From assembly GCA_015099395.1 (NCBI GenBank), contig AP024096.1:2356001-2420000 (forward strand): 64,000 bases of DNA, in the 5' to 3' direction. This document shows positions 46,384-55,328 of the stretch, piece by piece. Every line of letters starts with the position of its first letter. The stretch's first letter is position 1. The stretch comes from Ktedonobacteria bacterium brp13. Lineage in GTDB: Bacteria > Chloroflexota > Ktedonobacteria > Ktedonobacterales > Ktedonobacteraceae. A program made the translations under genes and the position numbers. The notes under the pieces are model-generated. The model was not told where the DNA came from, made no database searches, and was given only the letters and a program-made list of their open reading frames with translations.

Positions 46384-46812
46384 TTATTCGCATCCTAATC
46401 GTTGGACACTGATTTCGGGCGGGAATTGAGATGTTTCCTGACCCAGCCAGAAAAGCGCTTTCATGGTTTCGACAATAGCGTACAGACAATGCCATTCAAC
46501 CAATTCGCGCATCTGCTCAAAGTCGTCACTTCCTTGATAGTCCAGCAGTCTCCCCACAGCAGTGCTGAAAGGATGATCCTGCCTCAATGTGACCAGATAG
46601 AAGTGAAATTTGAAGGGAACGCGCATGCTCGGCAACAGCACGAGTAATTCTGGACCAGTTTCAAGGAAGTCGACACGATAAAGAGCCTCATGATCTTGTG
46701 ACCGTTGAAGCAGTGTAATCGATTCCTCAGCAGACTCTTGCGTGTCCTCCACCTCCATATCAACCCCTAAACTGCGGAGAAATTCTCTCAATTTATCCCA
46801 ATTTAAATGCAT
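46384..46812 (-). CDS. Unknown acidic protein
   Basis: About 142 residues from MHLNWDKLREFLRSLGVDME, with EALYRVDFLETGPELLVLLP and a final helical part (LYAIVETMKALFWLGQE). No clear ribosome site; the frame is open to 46905. Function unknown. Confidence 0.45.
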   Translation of the reverse strand: MHLNWDKLREFLRSLGVDMEVEDTQESAEESITLLQRSQDHEALYRVDFLETGPELLVLLPSMRVPFKFHFYLVTLRQDHPFSTAVGRLLDYQGSDDFEQMRELVEWHCLYAIVETMKALFWLGQETSQFPPEISVQRLGCE

Positions 46813-47193
46813 AGGTGTGCTCTTGCAATGCCATTCCTGTCTCTGAAATGACACTGCCTCCTTTCTTGGATGAAATGGAACAAGGCTGTGCACTTCCAGC
46901 TGCACAGCCTGTTGCTGACAAAGAGAAGAGAGAAGAAGTGGATATCAGCAGGATATCGGCGCTCTCGGTCCTGCCACGACCTCTTAGTATTGCAGAGCGC
47001 AAGGGAGTGAAATGAACAAGCACGCTGTAGTGAGTGTTGAGGATGGATTTGGCAGATGCTATCCCCCCACGCACACACGCTGCGTCAGGAAGGAGGAAGT
47101 TCTTCTATATAGCCGCACGTTGCAAGCAGTACAACATCGTCCTTGAACCAATCGTTTGCACATACCAAGCTGTGCATCAGAAACAAAGTACCT
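46813..47193. other. Intergenic downstream of the sliding-clamp gene
   Basis: Frames on both strands lack ribosome sites or domains. I see nothing beyond the hairpin at the clamp gene's end. Confidence 0.35.
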
Positions 47194-47227
47194 CACGAGC
47201 AATGGGAGTCTTCTCATTGCTGACGTG
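47194..47227 (-). terminator. Hairpin at the end of the sliding-clamp gene
   Basis: CATTGCT(GA)CGTG-type arms overlap the last codons of the clamp gene and pair with CACGAGCAATG. Only a weak T-rich tract follows, so termination is uncertain. Confidence 0.4.
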
Positions 47228-48485
47228 TTGTCAAGGAAACCACAGCGTCATCGCCATTTGCCCGTTGAGGTGTCACCACCTGCGCAGGACTCAATTGCGC
47301 CCCTGTGATCGGCATCATCACGTACACGTACTCCCCCGGCCCAATTGGCTTGATGACAGCGGGACGATTGCAGTCAGTCAGTTCCAGCGCGACTTCTGAG
47401 GTATCCAGTGCCGCCAGCACCTCTAAAAGATAGTGTGCATGCAGATAAATCTCCTGATCGGGACCCTGTACCTGTGCGGGAAGCGTATTCTCGATCTTGC
47501 CAATATCCTGCGCAACAGTTTCTAATACCATCGTGTTCGGTTCTTCGCTCAAACTGAACCGCTCCGTTTGCGCACCCAAGAGTTTGACATGGATCTTGTC
47601 GCCATTCTGATGAGTATAGGGAAGCATTAACTTGATCATTGAGGCAAGGTCTTGCGTGTGTATGACCGCACGCGTGGTCCATGCAGATGGAACTGCATGA
47701 CGAAGATCTGGATAGTTTTGACTTATAAGAAGTCGGGTTGAAAGATCAATGGACTCGCTTCGATCAGCTGCTTCTATATGAAAGAGGACCATATGGCGAT
47801 CAGGTGTAAGGAGCACCTGTACCGCTCCCTCGTAGGGGAGGATCTTTGAGAGCTTTTCCATTGATCGGGCAGGGACGATGAGGGTACATTGAAGCTGATC
47901 ATCTGGAACCGCAAGGGTATACATGGCCAGACGGAACGAGTCGGTTGCCGCGAACATTGCTCTTCCTCCACGGATCTCAATCCGAATGCCGACCGACCAG
48001 GGCCACGTACTCTTTTCTTTTTCAGCAGCGGCAAAAGCAGTCCGCGCAATAATCTGCTTGAGCAACTCCACATCGAGGCACAGAAGCGACTCTCCGCCCT
48101 GATCAAACGAGGGAATCCGAGGAAATTCCGCAGGGTCATCGGTCGCATTCTGCATATCTGCACGACTAAGCAGACACCGAACATGACAGGAATCTGCACG
48201 CCCTGGTGACGGAGAAGTCACCACGACGGAAGCAGCAGGCACATTTCTCACAAAGTCTGAGATGAGATCGGCTGGGAGCAACACGACCCCTTCGCGCTCC
48301 ACAGATTCAACATCGATCCAATAATGAATACCAATATCTTCCTGCCTCGCACTGAGTCGAACACGCTCTCCCTCAGTAGTGGCAAGGATATATTTCTCAA
48401 TAGGCAACGTTGCCCGATGTGGCACAGCGTGACCGACAATTATAAGGCCACGATGAAGTTTTGGTTGTGTTGCGGTAAATTTCAT
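47214..48485 (-). CDS. dnaN: DNA polymerase III beta sliding clamp homologue
   Basis: A 423-residue protein, somewhat longer than the usual ~370-380. Clamp features are EFPRIPSF in the first-to-second-domain link, ALTDSFRLA-type FAATDSFRLAMYTLAVPD, LIVPARSMEKLSKILP and the C-terminal NRPAVIKPIGPGEYVYVMMP, equivalent to the clamp's last strand. The clamp ring tethers polymerase to DNA. Sequence divergence and plasmid/phage-like neighbours suggest an element-encoded copy, not the chromosomal gene. The start follows GGAAAGAACAC. Confidence 0.8.
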   Translation of the reverse strand: MKFTATQPKLHRGLIIVGHAVPHRATLPIEKYILATTEGERVRLSARQEDIGIHYWIDVESVEREGVVLLPADLISDFVRNVPAASVVVTSPSPGRADSCHVRCLLSRADMQNATDDPAEFPRIPSFDQGGESLLCLDVELLKQIIARTAFAAAEKEKSTWPWSVGIRIEIRGGRAMFAATDSFRLAMYTLAVPDDQLQCTLIVPARSMEKLSKILPYEGAVQVLLTPDRHMVLFHIEAADRSESIDLSTRLLISQNYPDLRHAVPSAWTTRAVIHTQDLASMIKLMLPYTHQNGDKIHVKLLGAQTERFSLSEEPNTMVLETVAQDIGKIENTLPAQVQGPDQEIYLHAHYLLEVLAALDTSEVALELTDCNRPAVIKPIGPGEYVYVMMPITGAQLSPAQVVTPQRANGDDAVVSLTTRQQ

Positions 48486-48536
48486 AGATGTGTTCTTTCC
48501 TTTTTACGGTAGTTACCAAGTACTGCTACAAAGCAC

Positions 48537-48560
48537 AAAAACATCCCGTAGAGAAGGATG
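48537..48560 (-). terminator. Weak intrinsic terminator before the clamp gene
   Basis: CATCC/GGATG stem with TTTTTG on the minus strand, 50 nt before the clamp start codon. The stem is short. Confidence 0.4.
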
Positions 48561-48646
48561 CGTCCCTACAAGATGAACAGACGGAAGAAAAACAGAGCGT
48601 TGATGATCAGAAGAAACGTGTGGGCGGCTGGAGAGAGGACAAACGC

Positions 48647-49849
48647 TCACAGCCGCAACCAGGACCACAGCGCCTGCAATCCATCATAGAGCGCATCCGT
48701 GTGGAGGTCAGCACATGTTAACCAGGAACGGATGTAGCGTTGCCAGGCAGCTTCAATGAGCTCTTCTCGTTTTCGTGCAGGCACTGCAGGCACTAACACC
48801 CACAGGTCGCGTCCAAGAGGCTCACTCCGTTCATCCGCCTGCTTCTCTCCATGACAAAAGTATTCAAGACTCATGTGGTAGAGGTGTGGCAATGGAGTTA
48901 CTGTCTCCCTCCACGGTGTGTCTGCATACAGTGTCCATCGCATTCGTGCAAAGCATGCAGGGTGATCAAGCAACCAGGCATTTACATGTGCAATGATGAG
49001 GGAGAGATCTTGCTCGCACTCAATGCGAAAAAAGGCGAGGGACGTGTGATCTGCCTTCTGCAGCGGAACGTACAATATCTCCTGTTCAACAGGATATGAG
49101 ACCCGTTCCAATGCAGAGCGTAGCACACGAGCGGTCCTCAGCGTTTGTGAAAGTGTCCATTGACCGAAAGGGTGAGGCTCGTCTGCCCACATACGCGTAC
49201 TCGTGGAAAGCCAGTACTCGCGGAATGAGCAGCGGTCAAAATCCAGCACAACTGCGTTCGCTTCTTCTTCATCTTCATTCACCCCACCTAGTGCTGCTTC
49301 AAACTGAGCATCGCTCCACTGATATCGCTGTTGCACCGCGAGAAGTGCACGATAGGTATCACGAGCAATATCGGGAGCAAGATTGCCAGCCAGTTCCCCG
49401 GCGGCCACGTGGCAATTGTACAGATGGGCATCTTCGGACAGGAACGCATCAAGATCGGAAGCGGAGAAAAGATCTTCTCGGTCCCACGCTTGTGCCAGGG
49501 ATGCCGCCTCTCGATGTGCCAAGCGGACATGCTCCCAATCTTCCTCAATGGTTGTTGGAGGAGGAAGATGCAGTTTCGCATGGGCAATGAGTGTAAGCAC
49601 AGACTGTAAGACATCGCGAGCGCCTTCGTCATCTCCACCATCGTAATAGCACCATGCATCGCCGGTCCGGCGATCATAGCCTCCACGAACACCTGGTGCC
49701 AGAGAGCGGGAGAGGACAAACAGCGTTCCAACGGGGATGCCTGCGGCTTTTGCCTGATCTAAGAGATCCTGACATGCAGGCGGCGTTGGCAAGACAATAC
49801 TTCGTCCGAGTCTCTGGCGAATGTGATCTAGATCATCGACAAGGGACAT
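48647..49849 (-). CDS. Unknown 400-residue protein
   Basis: Mostly helical and acidic, with WCYYDGGDDEGARDVLQSVL, HVAAGELAGNLAPDIARDTY and VVLDFDRCSFREYW, then a beta-containing region (EILYVPLQKADHTSLAFFRI) and a Trp-rich C-terminus. No family is recognised. Ribosome site GGAAGGAG. It lies between the clamp and the DUF3150-like gene. Confidence 0.6.
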   Translation of the reverse strand: MSLVDDLDHIRQRLGRSIVLPTPPACQDLLDQAKAAGIPVGTLFVLSRSLAPGVRGGYDRRTGDAWCYYDGGDDEGARDVLQSVLTLIAHAKLHLPPPTTIEEDWEHVRLAHREAASLAQAWDREDLFSASDLDAFLSEDAHLYNCHVAAGELAGNLAPDIARDTYRALLAVQQRYQWSDAQFEAALGGVNEDEEEANAVVLDFDRCSFREYWLSTSTRMWADEPHPFGQWTLSQTLRTARVLRSALERVSYPVEQEILYVPLQKADHTSLAFFRIECEQDLSLIIAHVNAWLLDHPACFARMRWTLYADTPWRETVTPLPHLYHMSLEYFCHGEKQADERSEPLGRDLWVLVPAVPARKREELIEAAWQRYIRSWLTCADLHTDALYDGLQALWSWLRL

Positions 49850-49910
49850 AGCGACTCCTTCCTATGAAACGGTTCTCGTAGGTCGTTTCATGTGCCTCGT
49901 TCACATGGAA

Positions 49911-49943
49911 GGAACCGGGCATGTGACGTACACGCCCGATTCC
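49911..49943. repeat. Strong GC-rich hairpin 60 nt before a start codon
   Basis: GGAACCGGGC pairs with GCCCGATTCC, with GTG/CAC inside. No T-run on the minus strand. Another stem, GAAACG/CGTTTC, lies at 49865-49889. Confidence 0.55.
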
Positions 49944-49972
49944 CCATAAACACTCGTATCAGAAGCGTCTTG

Positions 49973-51364
49973 CTAGACGGTTCGAGGTGCTCGTTGTGCT
50001 TCGCTCTCCATATAGCTCCAAAGAGATTGCATCCCATATGTGCCCACTTCCGCTCGTTCCCCTCGAACATCCGCTCGAACCTGGGCAAGATTGAGAAACT
50101 GCGTTGCATCCAAGTCTAATCCCAGTTCAGCGCGTGCCTGACGGACAGAGGCCTCCGTGGGCAAATCAGGAATAGCGATCTCACGAGCCACTCTCGGCTC
50201 CTCTTCCAGGTCAAGCAACGTCGACCTCGTGACCGTCGCAATCGCTCGCAATGTTCGCCCAATATCTGCGATGCTGCGTTGCCGCTCCTCAGGCGATTGT
50301 TCGACAATCTGCTGAATCTGATCCATCATGCGTTCCATCTCGGTATCCCCGTAGAAATTCAACTCCCGAACCTGCGTGAGCAGATTACCCAGTTGCCTGA
50401 CTGATTGATGGGCAACGCTTTCCCCTCCTCGCCGTTGCAGCGTTGAAAGGACATCACAGGCCACATCGTACGTGAGGCTGCGCAGTTGGCTCACGACCGA
50501 GGCGAGGAAGCTATCAAGAGCAGTATTGACACGCTCTTGTGCATGCATCCGTAGGTCCTGTTCAAGAACAGAGCGTTGCCACTCACGCGATTGCACCTGC
50601 AATCGCGCAACCTCGACCGGGGTAGAACGTCCTTCATGCGCGTTGACGCTGCTCTGTTGCGAAGGAGGCTCTGCTTGCGTCGTCCCAAGTTGTGAGAGAC
50701 CATCAACAAGCAGGTACTTGAAGTCAAAGGTATCTCGGATGCGATCAGGAGACGGTACCTGGGAGATAATACGATTACAGTAGTTCGTGACAAAGTGTTC
50801 TCGCGTCTCTGTGACCAGTTCAGGGTGTGTTCCACACAAGCGTTGATAGGTATCGCCAGCAATCACCTCATATTCTGCGAGCACTTGCCGCGTGAGCAAG
50901 CGATGATTCGCAAGAATGTCATCACGCAACGCTTCGTACTGCACTTTGAGGGACAGTGTCATATCCCTCCATGCGATGTAGGCAGAGGAAGGGACAAAAG
51001 ATCCAAGTTCGGTGCGAAACGAGCGTTCCTTGAGGGCGTACCTGGCACTGCTTTCAATACGAGAGAGGGATTTCATATACGCTACGGGGAGTAAGCGCTT
51101 TTCGCCTAAGATGAGCCACGTGGAGAGTTTCTCTCTCACCATGTCATCTTCAACCCGTACCCCGATGTCTTCCAGGACAAGACGAGTGGAAAATCGACAA
51201 CGCCGAATATGCAACCGGACAAGCACACCATCTTGAATGAGTTGCCGCCAATCAATACACTCAAATGAGTGTTCACCAAAAAGTGAGGCAATGGTCTGTC
51301 TTCTGCGTGATCCGACAGGGTGTCCTCCTTGCGCGGTCTGTGGAGGTTGGATGGTTTGCGTCAT
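49973..51364 (-). CDS. Possible DUF3150-family protein
   Basis: 463 residues from MTQTIQPPQTAQGGHPVGSR, behind AAAGAGG. The N-terminal half (IQDGVLVRLHIRRCRFSTRL, then KRLLPVAYMKSLSRIESSAR and YEALRDDILANHRLLTRQVL) recalls DUF3150 proteins, which occur next to AAA+ ATPase genes. The C-terminal half is a helical, coiled-coil-like region. It directly follows the AAA+ gene in the same direction, which supports a functional pair. The family call is tentative. Confidence 0.5.
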   Translation of the reverse strand: MTQTIQPPQTAQGGHPVGSRRRQTIASLFGEHSFECIDWRQLIQDGVLVRLHIRRCRFSTRLVLEDIGVRVEDDMVREKLSTWLILGEKRLLPVAYMKSLSRIESSARYALKERSFRTELGSFVPSSAYIAWRDMTLSLKVQYEALRDDILANHRLLTRQVLAEYEVIAGDTYQRLCGTHPELVTETREHFVTNYCNRIISQVPSPDRIRDTFDFKYLLVDGLSQLGTTQAEPPSQQSSVNAHEGRSTPVEVARLQVQSREWQRSVLEQDLRMHAQERVNTALDSFLASVVSQLRSLTYDVACDVLSTLQRRGGESVAHQSVRQLGNLLTQVRELNFYGDTEMERMMDQIQQIVEQSPEERQRSIADIGRTLRAIATVTRSTLLDLEEEPRVAREIAIPDLPTEASVRQARAELGLDLDATQFLNLAQVRADVRGERAEVGTYGMQSLWSYMESEAQRAPRTV

Positions 51365-51531
51365 AAAAAAACCTCTTTCTTGTCTTGTGTGATTGGAGAA
51401 GAGCACACCTTCCCAGGCACTCTTGCCGAACACACCATAGCGTTCCCGCCATCGCTCTCCTTGCGAAGAGCACAGCAAAAGCAACAGAAACAATGGGATC
51501 AAAATGGGACCATGGAGAGAAAAAGAAGCGA

Positions 51532-53412
51532 TTACACGCGCCGCGAGGAGCGAGCTTCCGAGATTGAGGTAATCGACCCAGCCTCTTGCTCCTGCACAGA
51601 AAGCGCTGCACGGCGGCGTTCTCGCTCTCGGGCAGCCATTGCAGGCGGCAAAAATCGGAGATTATTACAGGCATCCACCGCCCGTCTCGTGAAGGTTTCG
51701 ACGAGAGCCAACGTCACCGGGCGAATATTTTCCAGAGCCTCCTGTGCCTCTTGGCGGCCAATGCTTGTTCGATCATTCCAGCGAGCAAGCAAACGAGCCT
51801 CTTTCACGACTGCCTCCAAGTCAGCAGCACTATAGTGACCAGTCTGTTGCGCAATGAGCGAAAGTGCGTCTGGTATAATCGCGGTTTCCTGAAGACGAGC
51901 CTGCACGACCAGCATCATTCGGCGCGCATCTTCATCAGGACACAGCACAGGAAAAATGACGTCGAAGCGCCCAGGGCGTAAGAGGGCCGCATCCAGCAGT
52001 TCAGGATGGTTTGTGGCTCCCACGACAATTACCTGCCCACGAATCGCTTCGTCCCCCATAAACGTGAGAAGTGCTCCGAACAAGTTAGCCGCAACAGGAC
52101 TGCCCGAGGTATTCCCACGTTGTGCGACGAGCGTCTGGTCGATTTCGTCGATGAAGAGAATCGTTGGAGAGAGACTGCGGGCAACATCAAACAGTTCCTG
52201 CAGATTGCGTTCGGATGTGCCTACGACCCCACCAAGAATCGTCGCCATGCGCAAAGAGAGGGCATTATAGCCAAGCTCCTTGGCTGCCGCCTCAACGTAG
52301 CGCGTTTTGCCATTGCCAGGAGGGCCAACCAGCAGAATACCTTTCGGCACGTCTCGACGCCATCCCTCACGCAGCGGAGCTATGACTTCTTCCCTTGTAA
52401 AATCAATGAGTTGCTCCATTCCCCCAAGGCCAGCGAACCCTTCAGGCAAGGGATCGAGCATAACGATAGCCTCGCTGTACTGCTGGCGAATAATCGCATC
52501 TTTGCGTGTTTTGACGAGAAGGCGCGTGACCCCTGTAGCCCCTGTGCCCTCTGTCGTCTCGCGTTCATTTCCATTGTTGGCTCCTAACAGTAAAATGTCC
52601 TCGACCTGTCTGAGCTCAAGCCCTGCCGTGTTTCGTGCAAGATCTTCTCTCGTGAGATCGATCAGAGCAATCGGGTCCTCTCTGCGGTGATCTTCTAAGT
52701 ACCAACGGATATAAGATAATCGCGTCTGTTCATCTGGCAATGACTCTTCGATTACCTTGTATCCACTTCCGCTCATACGTAAGTCGGGATGAAGGTCACT
52801 CAGTCGGGGAGTCAGAAGAAACACAGGATTATCTTGTTTGCCCAGGCTACTATCGAGTCCCCAATACTGAAGCGTTGCTAAAATCGAGAGTTGATCATCT
52901 CTCATGACGGCCTTACTTGTTGCTGGACAGATGAGATCCGCTCCGTCCAGAATAATAGCGACGCGCCCCCTCTCTTCTGGCCCTCCTGCGCGAAGAAGAG
53001 ATTCTAAAACAGCGAGCGCTTCTCGTGGACGCCGCGCGCTACTGAATACATCCCCCTGCGATGCCGTACGTACAGTAATGCCAGTAGCATCTAAGGCCGC
53101 AGAGAAATCATCATCAGACGGAGGCAATGTCCAATCCGATCCTAAAAGAGCCAGCGCATCAGCACGCATAGAGGGAAGAGGAAACGTGATCCCGATGGCA
53201 CGGTGATAATACGCGATGATATTACGGCGCTCCGTATGCAGGATACCCTGCATAAACCGCAGTTGCGATGCCCCTCTCATAGAGGTCACTCCATGGACAT
53301 CTCCATAAAGAATGAAGCAGTGACCAGCACCAGCTCCAAACAATGTGCTGAACTCGCGGTACCAGGCAGGCAATGCCTCCTGCATAGTCAGATCGATCGT
53401 CGTTCTACTCAT
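51532..53412 (-). CDS. Ycf46-like AAA+ ATPase
   Basis: 626 residues. A degenerate N-terminal AAA-type domain (~20-290; VAIILDGADLI) precedes a complete AAA+ module: Walker A GPPGNGKT (363-370), Walker B ILFIDEID (418-425), sensor-1 VVGATNHPELL and the arginine-finger motif LLRPGRFD, then a helical lid. This two-part layout is that of Ycf46, a cyanobacterial/chloroplast-encoded ATPase. It probably remodels a partner protein; DUF1257, DUF2997 and DUF3150-like genes nearby are candidates. GGAGGGAGGAAG precedes the ATG. Confidence 0.8.
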   Translation of the reverse strand: MSRTTIDLTMQEALPAWYREFSTLFGAGAGHCFILYGDVHGVTSMRGASQLRFMQGILHTERRNIIAYYHRAIGITFPLPSMRADALALLGSDWTLPPSDDDFSAALDATGITVRTASQGDVFSSARRPREALAVLESLLRAGGPEERGRVAIILDGADLICPATSKAVMRDDQLSILATLQYWGLDSSLGKQDNPVFLLTPRLSDLHPDLRMSGSGYKVIEESLPDEQTRLSYIRWYLEDHRREDPIALIDLTREDLARNTAGLELRQVEDILLLGANNGNERETTEGTGATGVTRLLVKTRKDAIIRQQYSEAIVMLDPLPEGFAGLGGMEQLIDFTREEVIAPLREGWRRDVPKGILLVGPPGNGKTRYVEAAAKELGYNALSLRMATILGGVVGTSERNLQELFDVARSLSPTILFIDEIDQTLVAQRGNTSGSPVAANLFGALLTFMGDEAIRGQVIVVGATNHPELLDAALLRPGRFDVIFPVLCPDEDARRMMLVVQARLQETAIIPDALSLIAQQTGHYSAADLEAVVKEARLLARWNDRTSIGRQEAQEALENIRPVTLALVETFTRRAVDACNNLRFLPPAMAARERERRRAALSVQEQEAGSITSISEARSSRRV

Positions 53413-53503
53413 CTTCCTCCCTCCATCAGCACAACCAGCCCCGCTCTCCCCATGGCGCGATAGAAGAATACTTGATCCATCATCAGAGAAACTCCTTCAA
53501 CAC

Positions 53504-53540
53504 AAAAACCGGGAAAGTGGCCAAAAGCCATCTTCCCGGT
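53504..53540 (-). terminator. Intrinsic terminator between the DUF2997 group and the AAA+ gene
   Basis: ACCGGGAA/TTCCCGGT with inner TGGC/GCCA, followed by TTTTT on the minus strand, 54 nt past a stop codon and 92 nt before the AAA+ start. Confidence 0.8.
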
Positions 53541-53593
53541 CTCCACACACAATGATTCGTTGTTTCACTCACATGCTTGCAGGCGTGAGTGGA

Positions 53594-53902
53594 TCAGGGA
53601 CAAACGTACGCTTGACGGTCGGTCATAACAATGCCGAGCGTTGTGAGAAGGGCAAAGTACCGATTGCGATCAAAGTCCAGCTCCTTGTCCCCATCGGCAT
53701 CCCACGCCCGATCCGGTCGTCCATGCTCCCAGAGGACACAGTGCTCGCAGGTTCCAATCTTGTATGATGCATCGGCTTCCAACAAGACATGGAGTGATTG
53801 TGCAAGAGGGCAAAGCCCTCCTGTATCCGCCTGCCGCTGATCAACCCCATCGATACCACTCCATCCTTGTGGAAGTTGTAAAAGCAATTCGTCTGCTGTC
53901 AT
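53594..53902 (-). CDS. Small unknown protein with CxxC motif
   Basis: 102 residues, MTADELLLQLPQGWSGIDGV, with GTCEHCVLWEHG and an alpha/beta C-terminus (RYFALLTTLGIVMTDRQAYV). The CEHC motif might bind metal or be redox-active. It starts 1 nt after the DUF2997 stop, so it belongs to the DUF1257-DUF2997 operon. Ribosome site AGAGGGA. Confidence 0.6.
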   Translation of the reverse strand: MTADELLLQLPQGWSGIDGVDQRQADTGGLCPLAQSLHVLLEADASYKIGTCEHCVLWEHGRPDRAWDADGDKELDFDRNRYFALLTTLGIVMTDRQAYVCP

Positions 53903-53903
53903 C

Positions 53904-54149
53904 TTATCCCTCTACTTGTATTTTGTGGTTCGTCTCAAGATCAGCACTCAGTTCCTGCTGCACCCCTTGGACCGCTAAGAGTTCTGGTTTTGGGGTAATG
54001 TCGGTCTGATCAACCAGCACTCCAAACTGGGCAAGCAGGGTGTGCATCTGTTTCCCTGCTGCAAGGCAGTCAGTTCCGGTGAAGTTGCTGAAATCGGTCT
54101 CGTACGACCCACCTTCTTTCACCACAATATGAATAGTTTTAGGCAGCAT
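53904..54149 (-). CDS. DUF2997 protein
   Basis: 81 residues, MLPKTIHIVVKEGGSYETDF, GTDCLAAGKQMHTLLAQFG and a variable tail. The strand-Gly-strand-helix layout with the central conserved C-x-x-x-x motif fits DUF2997, usually found beside Ycf35-type DUF1257 genes in cyanobacteria. It overlaps the DUF1257 gene by 11 bp. Function unknown; a small adaptor is plausible. Confidence 0.7.
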   Translation of the reverse strand: MLPKTIHIVVKEGGSYETDFSNFTGTDCLAAGKQMHTLLAQFGVLVDQTDITPKPELLAVQGVQQELSADLETNHKIQVEG

Positions 54150-54621
54150 AGCTTCCTCCAGTGATCGTGATTTGGCCTTCAACTTGTTGCGTACTGACCT
54201 GATAATTCATCTGTCTGAGCACTGCCATGTGGGCCAGGGCCGTGTATTTTTGCACAATCACCTGTTGCACCTGCTGATAGAAGCGCTCATCAACATCCCA
54301 GGGATCGCCAAAGAATTTCAGAGCACCCGTTTGCTCATCGACCACAAGCCCGATGCCACGAGGAAGCGCCTCTCCTTCCGGCTTCCCAGGTCGTACAGGG
54401 ATATGCAATGCCAGGCCGGTATTCGCTGGTTGCTCTTGTCCATAATAGTCGTAGTAGGAGGATCGAACCTCACCGTCATATTGCTTTGCGGTCAACAGAA
54501 CCGCCTGATGGAGGAGTTTCATACAGGGATGTTGTGTCACTGCCTGTTGGTTCCCCTGTCGGAGTAATACAGACAGTTCGTTAAAGACGAGATTTGTTTT
54601 TCCTTCTTCGATATGGCTCAT
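54139..54621 (-). CDS. DUF1257 (Ycf35-like) protein
   Basis: 160 residues starting MSHIEEGKTNLVFNELSVLL, with GIGLVVDEQTGALKFFGDPW, a QQVQQVIVQKYTALAHMAV helix and the closing VEGQITITGGS. This is the DUF1257/Ycf35 pattern: MSH start, Gly-rich strands, D-x-W, then F-x-x-x-V-x-Q-x-Y-A and a G-x-I-x-I strand. Ycf35 is a chloroplast/cyanobacterial protein without a settled function. AAGGAGTG precedes the ATG. With DUF2997 and the Ycf46-like ATPase it forms a recognised gene neighbourhood. Confidence 0.75.
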   Translation of the reverse strand: MSHIEEGKTNLVFNELSVLLRQGNQQAVTQHPCMKLLHQAVLLTAKQYDGEVRSSYYDYYGQEQPANTGLALHIPVRPGKPEGEALPRGIGLVVDEQTGALKFFGDPWDVDERFYQQVQQVIVQKYTALAHMAVLRQMNYQVSTQQVEGQITITGGSYAA

Positions 54622-54671
54622 TCTTCTTTCACTCCTTGCGTGTGAACACGATGGGTAGACGTTCAAACAAG

Positions 54672-54695
54672 AAAAAAGCGCAGCCTGAACTGCGC
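54672..54695 (-). terminator. Intrinsic terminator 51 nt before the DUF1257 start
   Basis: CTGCGC/GCGCAG with a 6-nt loop followed by TTTTTT on the minus strand. Confidence 0.8.
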
Positions 54696-54779
54696 AGAGA
54701 AGAAACGAGGAGGATGGGGGTGGACGAGGCCACGGTGGACAGTGGATACAAACAGCAATCATAGGAACGATTCATCCTT

Positions 54780-54813
54780 TCTCCCATCTGTTTTCGGGAG
54801 GCAAGATGGGAGA
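54780..54813. repeat. Hairpin upstream of the DUF1257 operon
   Basis: TCTCCCATCT pairs with AGATGGGAGA across 14 nt. No T-run. The remainder of 54622-54922 is non-coding. Confidence 0.55.
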
Positions 54814-54922
54814 GAACAGCTCAAAAACGAGACATTTCAATCTCTGCTACCGGTCAATAGACATATGAAGAGCAGTTCCTCCACATGGAAGTGAAAATGG
54901 TGTGTGGGATTTACTGAAATGG

Positions 54923-55129
54923 TTAGTCAGATGCCAGCAACGCATCAAGCGTTGATTGTTTAATCCGATACGACTGCCTTACTCCTTGATGAGGGAGCAA
55001 AATGGCTTGGAGCGTGCCACTTTTTATCCAACGTCGTACGGTTGTGTCATCAACGCGTAAGCGGCGTGCGACTTCATGAACGGTTAATAACGCTTCGCTA
55101 AAGAACGCTTCTTTTTCATCTTGAGTCAT
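54923..55129 (-). CDS. Excisionase-type helix-turn-helix protein
   Basis: 68 residues with a MerR-like/HTH_17 domain: LTVHEVARRLRVDDTTVRRW, then IKSGTLQAILLP and YRIKQSTLDALL. Such small proteins act as excisionases or transcription regulators on mobile elements. It overlaps the small gene upstream by 14 bp. Confidence 0.8.
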   Translation of the reverse strand: MTQDEKEAFFSEALLTVHEVARRLRVDDTTVRRWIKSGTLQAILLPHQGVRQSYRIKQSTLDALLASD

Positions 55130-55313
55130 GAGTTTTTTTCCTTTTCTTTCTCAACAGTTCATCAATAGAACCGTGAATACAATGACAAAACAGATGCTGA
55201 ACGACCTGAGATGTGCCAGGCAAGAAAGTGATGCGAGGAATTTCAGTCTGTATCCAGCAAGAACGTGGTAGATGCACCTGATCATCATTCGCATGCTTCT
55301 CAGATGCCTGCAA
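55116..55313 (-). CDS. Small unknown protein
   Basis: 65 codons from a TTG, 15 nt after the flavoprotein stop and overlapping the HTH gene by 14 bp. No family or strong ribosome site; kept because of its spacing between two co-directional genes. Confidence 0.35.
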   Translation of the reverse strand: MQASEKHANDDQVHLPRSCWIQTEIPRITFLPGTSQVVQHLFCHCIHGSIDELLRKKRKKTHDSR

Positions 55314-55328
55314 AACGATGAAAGGACG

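Noticed and set aside
46793-47078. Two overlapping minus-strand frames of about 90 codons upstream of the acidic unknown gene
   Set aside because: Cys/His/Arg-rich random-looking translations without ribosome sites.
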